Below, piece by piece: positions 6,341 to 8,194 of a stretch of 8,194 bases of DNA (the stretch's first letter is position 1; the number at the start of each line of letters is the position of its first letter). The stretch spans positions 1-8,194 of the forward strand of contig JADGGV010000157.1 in NCBI GenBank assembly GCA_019689775.1, given 5' to 3'. The notes under the pieces were generated by a model. It was not told the DNA's origin and searched no databases. It saw only the letters and a list, made by a program, of their open reading frames with translations. The position numbers and the translations under genes were made by a program. This stretch comes from Gemmatimonadota bacterium (GTDB lineage: Bacteria; Gemmatimonadota; Gemmatimonadetes; Longimicrobiales; RSA9).

Positions 6341-6555
6341 GCCAGCTTCTCCCGGATCTCGTCCCATGTGGGATGCCGGCCGGTTTGCTTCTTGGAGTAG
6401 ATCAACTCGCCGTCCTTGGAGACCTCGAAGACGCCCCCGGACGATTCGATCAGCTCGACCTCGGCGCCGGGGAACTCCGCCCGGATTTGTGCCTCCAGCC
6501 TGGAGGCCCGGGGGAGATAGCTTCACATCCCGCAATAGACGATCGTGACGTGCAT
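6337..6555 (-). CDS. SelW-like selenoprotein (Rdx family, CxxU), in-frame TGA read as Sec
   Basis: A 72-aa thioredoxin-like Rdx (SelW/SelT/SelH) protein, presumed to be a small cytosolic thiol/selenol redox protein. Read from ATG 6555 it begins MHVTIVYCGM, then TGA (6525-6523), then SYLPRASRLE, giving the family's CxxU redox motif C8-G-M-U11 directly before the conserved YxxRA segment. After the TGA the frame continues with family-typical sequence (FPGAEVELI, SSGGVFEVSKDGELIYSKK, TGRHP) to a TGA stop at 6339-6337. Homology on both sides of the TGA, correct full length, and a hairpin just downstream argue for selenocysteine rather than a nonsense mutation. ATG 6555 is chosen over ATG 6561 because GAGGG (6567-6563) is 7 nt from the former and only 1 nt from the latter. 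It is first in the unit after a good promoter and overlaps the kinase start. A sequencing error turning a Cys TGC/TGT into TGA is the main alternative. The genome should also carry SelA, SelB, SelC and SelD, which this window cannot show. Confidence 0.88.
6480..6512 (-). promoter_or_regulatory. Candidate bacterial SECIS element
   Basis: Immediately 3' of the in-frame TGA, GCCTCC (6507-6502) pairs with GGAGGC (6496-6491) around an AGGCT loop, with one further possible A-T pair. A lower stem, CCCGG (6512-6508) with CCGGG (6484-6480), is separated by a 3'-side bulge of ACAAAT. The apical loop starts 22 nt after the TGA and has G as its second base. This matches the published bacterial SECIS pattern, in which a small hairpin lies 16-37 nt after UGA with a G among the first two loop positions. 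SelB would bind it to deliver Sec-tRNA. The structure was paired by eye and not folded computationally. Confidence 0.65.
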
Positions 6556-6562
6556 CCGCATA

Positions 6563-6567
6563 CCCTC
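6563..6567 (-). promoter_or_regulatory. Ribosome binding site of the selenoprotein gene
   Basis: GAGGG is placed 7 nt before ATG 6555, ideal spacing, and decides this start over the in-frame ATG at 6561. Confidence 0.6.
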
Positions 6568-6582
6568 GTCGAAGGTCGGAGA

Positions 6583-6612
6583 AGCGTAGCCCCCGCGCCG
6601 GGCCGCTGTCAA
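6583..6612 (-). promoter_or_regulatory. Sigma70-type promoter for the selenoprotein-pfk unit
   Basis: On the minus strand a perfect -35 box TTGACA (6612-6607) is followed after 18 nt by a -10-like TACGCT (6588-6583). Transcription would begin near 6576, leaving a leader of roughly 20 nt that contains the GAGGG ribosome site before ATG 6555. No operator or riboswitch is visible in this short leader. Confidence 0.65.
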
Positions 6613-6732
6613 CGCGCCGGGCCTGGCCGCCCGCGGCCTACCGGCTGACCGCCGCGCCGCCTAGATTGCGGTACCCGGACGCGACGCCCACGTGCAGGTC
6701 GGCGCGCGCGTTCCGGCGGCCACGGAGGACCA

Positions 6733-7029
6733 ATGGTCAGCGAGAAGGATGTCCGCAAGGCGCTGCGGAAGGTGAAGGACCCCGAGCTCAACCTCGACGT
6801 CGTCGTGCTCGGGCTCGTCTACGGCATCGAGATCCAGGATTCGCACGCCCGGGTCACGATGTCGCTCACGACCCCGTTCTGCCCGGCGGGCAACCAGATC
6901 GTCGAGGAGGCGAAGGCCGCCGTCGAGGCCCTCGAGGGGATCGACACCGCCGAGATCGAGCTCACCTTCGACCCACCGTGGTCCCCCGACCGCATCGACC
7001 CCATCATTCGCTCGGCGCTCGGGATCTGA
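6733..7029 (+). CDS. MIP18/DUF59 family metal-sulfur cluster assembly protein (SufT/PaaD-like)
   Basis: A 98-aa single-domain protein of the MIP18 (DUF59) family, whose members help assemble or deliver Fe-S clusters (SufT, PaaD, eukaryotic CIA2). Characteristic features are KVKDPELNLDVVVLGLVY (13-30), where the Asp-Pro-Glu turn is strongly conserved, MSLTTPFCPAGNQI with the conserved reactive cysteine C50, and FDPPWSPDRI (about 77-86), typical of the C-terminus. Length matches the family. The ATG at 6733 has GGAGG at 6724-6728, slightly close at 4 nt. It is the first gene of a plus-strand group, divergent from the selenoprotein gene across a 171-nt intergenic region. No sufBCD or paa genes are adjacent, so the client protein is unknown. 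Family assignment is confident; its specific role is inferred. Confidence 0.9.
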   Translation: MVSEKDVRKALRKVKDPELNLDVVVLGLVYGIEIQDSHARVTMSLTTPFCPAGNQIVEEAKAAVEALEGIDTAEIELTFDPPWSPDRIDPIIRSALGI

Positions 7030-7089
7030 GCCCGCGCCGACCGGGCCCCGGCGCATTCGGATGTTCACCGAGGCGACGCGGACGGAGGC

Positions 7090-7473
7090 ATGAGAGCAAC
7101 GGCACTGCGACGGATCCGCTCGTGGGCGCGGTCCCGGGGCCTCTACCTCGATCCCGGGACCCGCTACAGGGGGCGCGGCGAGTGGACGGTGGTCATCGTC
7201 CGGGGAAGCGAGACGCTCCGAACGCGGACGTGGGGAATGCGCCGGCTGTTCCGCCCCACGATCGAAAGCGTCCTCTACGAGGTCGCCCGCTCCGCCAGGG
7301 TGGCACACGCCCTCCAGGAAAGCGAAAGCTACTTCCTCCGCAAGGTGTGGTACGGAGGGACCGAGGATGAGGGCCGGGTGGCGTTCGCCGAGCACCTCCG
7401 GCACCTGCACGGACTGCGGCGGCTGCTCGGTGAGGACGACACCCTGCACCTGATGTACGAGCTGGCCCGGTAG
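7090..7473 (+). CDS. Hypothetical protein, 127 aa, no recognised family
   Basis: I do not recognise this protein. It has a basic N-terminus (MRATALRRIRSWARSRGLYL), a possible short beta segment (EWTVVIVRGSETLRTRTW, about 31-48) and a helical C-terminal half containing LYEVARSARVAHALQ and AFAEHLRHLHGLRRLL. It has no cysteines, signal peptide or membrane helix, and many Arg and His residues. The ATG at 7090 is the first in-frame start after the preceding gene's stop; GGAGG (7084-7088) is only 1 nt away, unusually tight. Its position in a run of three plus-strand genes, 60 nt after the MIP18 gene and 16 nt before the hydrolase, and the absence of a competing ORF with family features support it being real. 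Confidence 0.68.
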   Translation: MRATALRRIRSWARSRGLYLDPGTRYRGRGEWTVVIVRGSETLRTRTWGMRRLFRPTIESVLYEVARSARVAHALQESESYFLRKVWYGGTEDEGRVAFAEHLRHLHGLRRLLGEDDTLHLMYELAR

Positions 7474-7489
7474 GGCTACCCCCTTGACA

Positions 7490-8132
7490 ATGGAATGGCG
7501 TGAGAGCGGGCGTGGCGAGGCCGTGCTGCTGGTGCACGGCTTTCCTCTCTCCAGCGCGTTGTGGGAGGAGCAGCTCCGCGCCGTGCCGGACGGCTGGCGC
7601 TTTATCGCGCCCGATTTGCCGGGCTTCGGCGCGTCCCGGCTCGATGCCGCCGGGCCGCTCACCATGGACGGGCTCGCCTACCGTCTCGTCACGCTGCTCG
7701 AGGAGCTCGGCTTGCGTCGGGCCGTCGTCTGCGGGCTGTCGATGGGCGGCTACATCGCGCTGGCGCTCTGGCGCCGCCACCCCGCCCGGGTCCGCGCGCT
7801 CGTGCTCGCGAACACCCGGGCCAGCGCGGACACGCCGTCCGCCCGCGCGACTCGGCTCGAGGACGCCGCGCGTGTGCGCCGCGAAGGCACCGCCGCGCTG
7901 ATCGAGTCGATGATCCCGCGTCTGCTCCCGGAGGCGACGCGGCGCCAAAAGCCCGATCTGGTCGAGCGCCTGCGCGCGATGATGCGCGCGGCGTCCCCCG
8001 AGGCCGTCGCCGCCGCGCTGGAGGGGATGGCCGAGCGGCCGGACTCGACGCCGATGCTCCACACCATCGAGGTGCCGGCGCTCGTCGTGGCCGGCGCCGA
8101 CGACGCGATCATCCCGCTCGCGGATGCGCAGC
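7490..8132 (+). CDS. Alpha/beta-fold hydrolase, 3'-partial
   Basis: An alpha/beta hydrolase (esterase/lactonase/haloalkane-dehalogenase-like superfamily), truncated by the contig end. From ATG 7490 it reads MEWRESGRGEAVLLVHGFPL, giving the HGF oxyanion motif near residue 16, then APDLPGFGAS (about 40-49). The nucleophile elbow is CGLSMGGY with S84, and the catalytic-acid motif is VAGADDAIIP with D205 (or D204). A cap region lies between about 110 and 185. The terminal histidine has not been reached when readable sequence ends in the G run near 8132. The frame has no stop before the window end, so automated callers may miss it or prefer a shadow in another frame. The start follows the previous stop by 16 nt with no clear ribosome site; a TTG two codons upstream is possible. 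Substrate cannot be told. The fold and the two visible triad residues are clear. Confidence 0.88.
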
Positions 8133-8194
8133 GGGGGGGGGGGGGGGGGGGGCGGGGCGCCGCGCCGCCGGGGGGGCCGCGCCCGGGCGCCGAG
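8133..8194. other. Poly-G and low-complexity contig end, likely artefact
   Basis: Twenty consecutive G (8133-8152) followed by almost pure G/C sequence abruptly replace normal coding sequence inside the hydrolase gene. This is the expected right-hand counterpart of the poly-C at the left end and should be trimmed. The translated poly-Gly tail of the hydrolase is not real. Confidence 0.8.

Noticed and set aside
6523..6525. Treating the TGA as a nonsense mutation in a decayed Rdx gene
   Set aside because: The rest of the frame is intact, the TGA lies precisely at the redox Sec position, and a SECIS-like hairpin follows; decay would not place it so exactly. Sequencing error cannot be fully excluded.
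6662..6667. TAGATT as a -10 box for the MIP18 gene
   Set aside because: No acceptable -35 at 16-18 nt; a promoter is expected in this divergent region but cannot be placed with confidence.
7484..7489. Perfect TTGACA just before the alpha/beta hydrolase start
   Set aside because: No -10 box at a suitable distance, and the downstream sequence is already coding; likely chance.
1..8194. tRNA, rRNA, CRISPR repeats, insertion sequences, prophage or defence genes
   Set aside because: None seen: no regularly spaced repeats, no terminal inverted repeats with a transposase, and no recognisable structural RNA beyond the SECIS candidate.

Overview
The window is strongly GC-rich bacterial DNA (by eye around 70% G+C) with dense coding on both strands. 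It looks like a complete short metagenomic contig: both ends dissolve into low-complexity G/C sequence, with a C17 run at 50-66 and a G20 run at 8133-8152. These read as sequencing artefacts rather than genome. The large S9 peptidase with a signal peptide and charged insert, the base composition, and small proteins reminiscent of uncharacterised families from that group suggest Gemmatimonadota or a similar soil/sediment phylum. That is an inference from gene content, not a phylogenetic result.

Layout, left to right. (1) Plus strand, 67-1790: a 5'-truncated CPBP (CAAX-type) intramembrane protease overlaps by 4 nt a metallo-beta-lactamase-fold hydrolase of the NAPE-PLD/RomA/UlaG type. (2) Plus strand, 1910-2332: a lone 140-aa protein of unknown function, closed by a very clear intrinsic terminator at 2382-2418. 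(3) 2420-2689: a gene-poor convergent gap holding a short remnant of a lytic transglycosylase. (4) Minus strand, 6555 to 2690: a transcription unit starting from a good sigma70-type promoter (6612-6583). It runs through a SelW-like selenoprotein with an in-frame TGA, a 6-phosphofructokinase whose GTG start overlaps the selenoprotein stop (GTGA), and, after 120 nt, a secreted S9 prolyl-oligopeptidase-family peptidase. (5) Plus strand, 6733-8132: a MIP18/DUF59 Fe-S assembly-type protein, a 127-aa unknown, and an alpha/beta hydrolase cut off by the contig end. This group is divergent from the selenoprotein unit.

The main discovery is the selenoprotein at 6555-6337, which a standard ORF scan misses because TGA (6525-6523) reads as a stop. 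Translated with Sec it gives a complete 72-aa Rdx-family protein with the CxxU redox motif. A hairpin with the geometry of a bacterial SECIS element lies directly downstream. Because its stop codon overlaps the phosphofructokinase start, selenium-dependent readthrough could influence translation of a glycolytic enzyme; this is a testable inference. No tRNA, rRNA, CRISPR array, insertion sequence or phage gene was seen.
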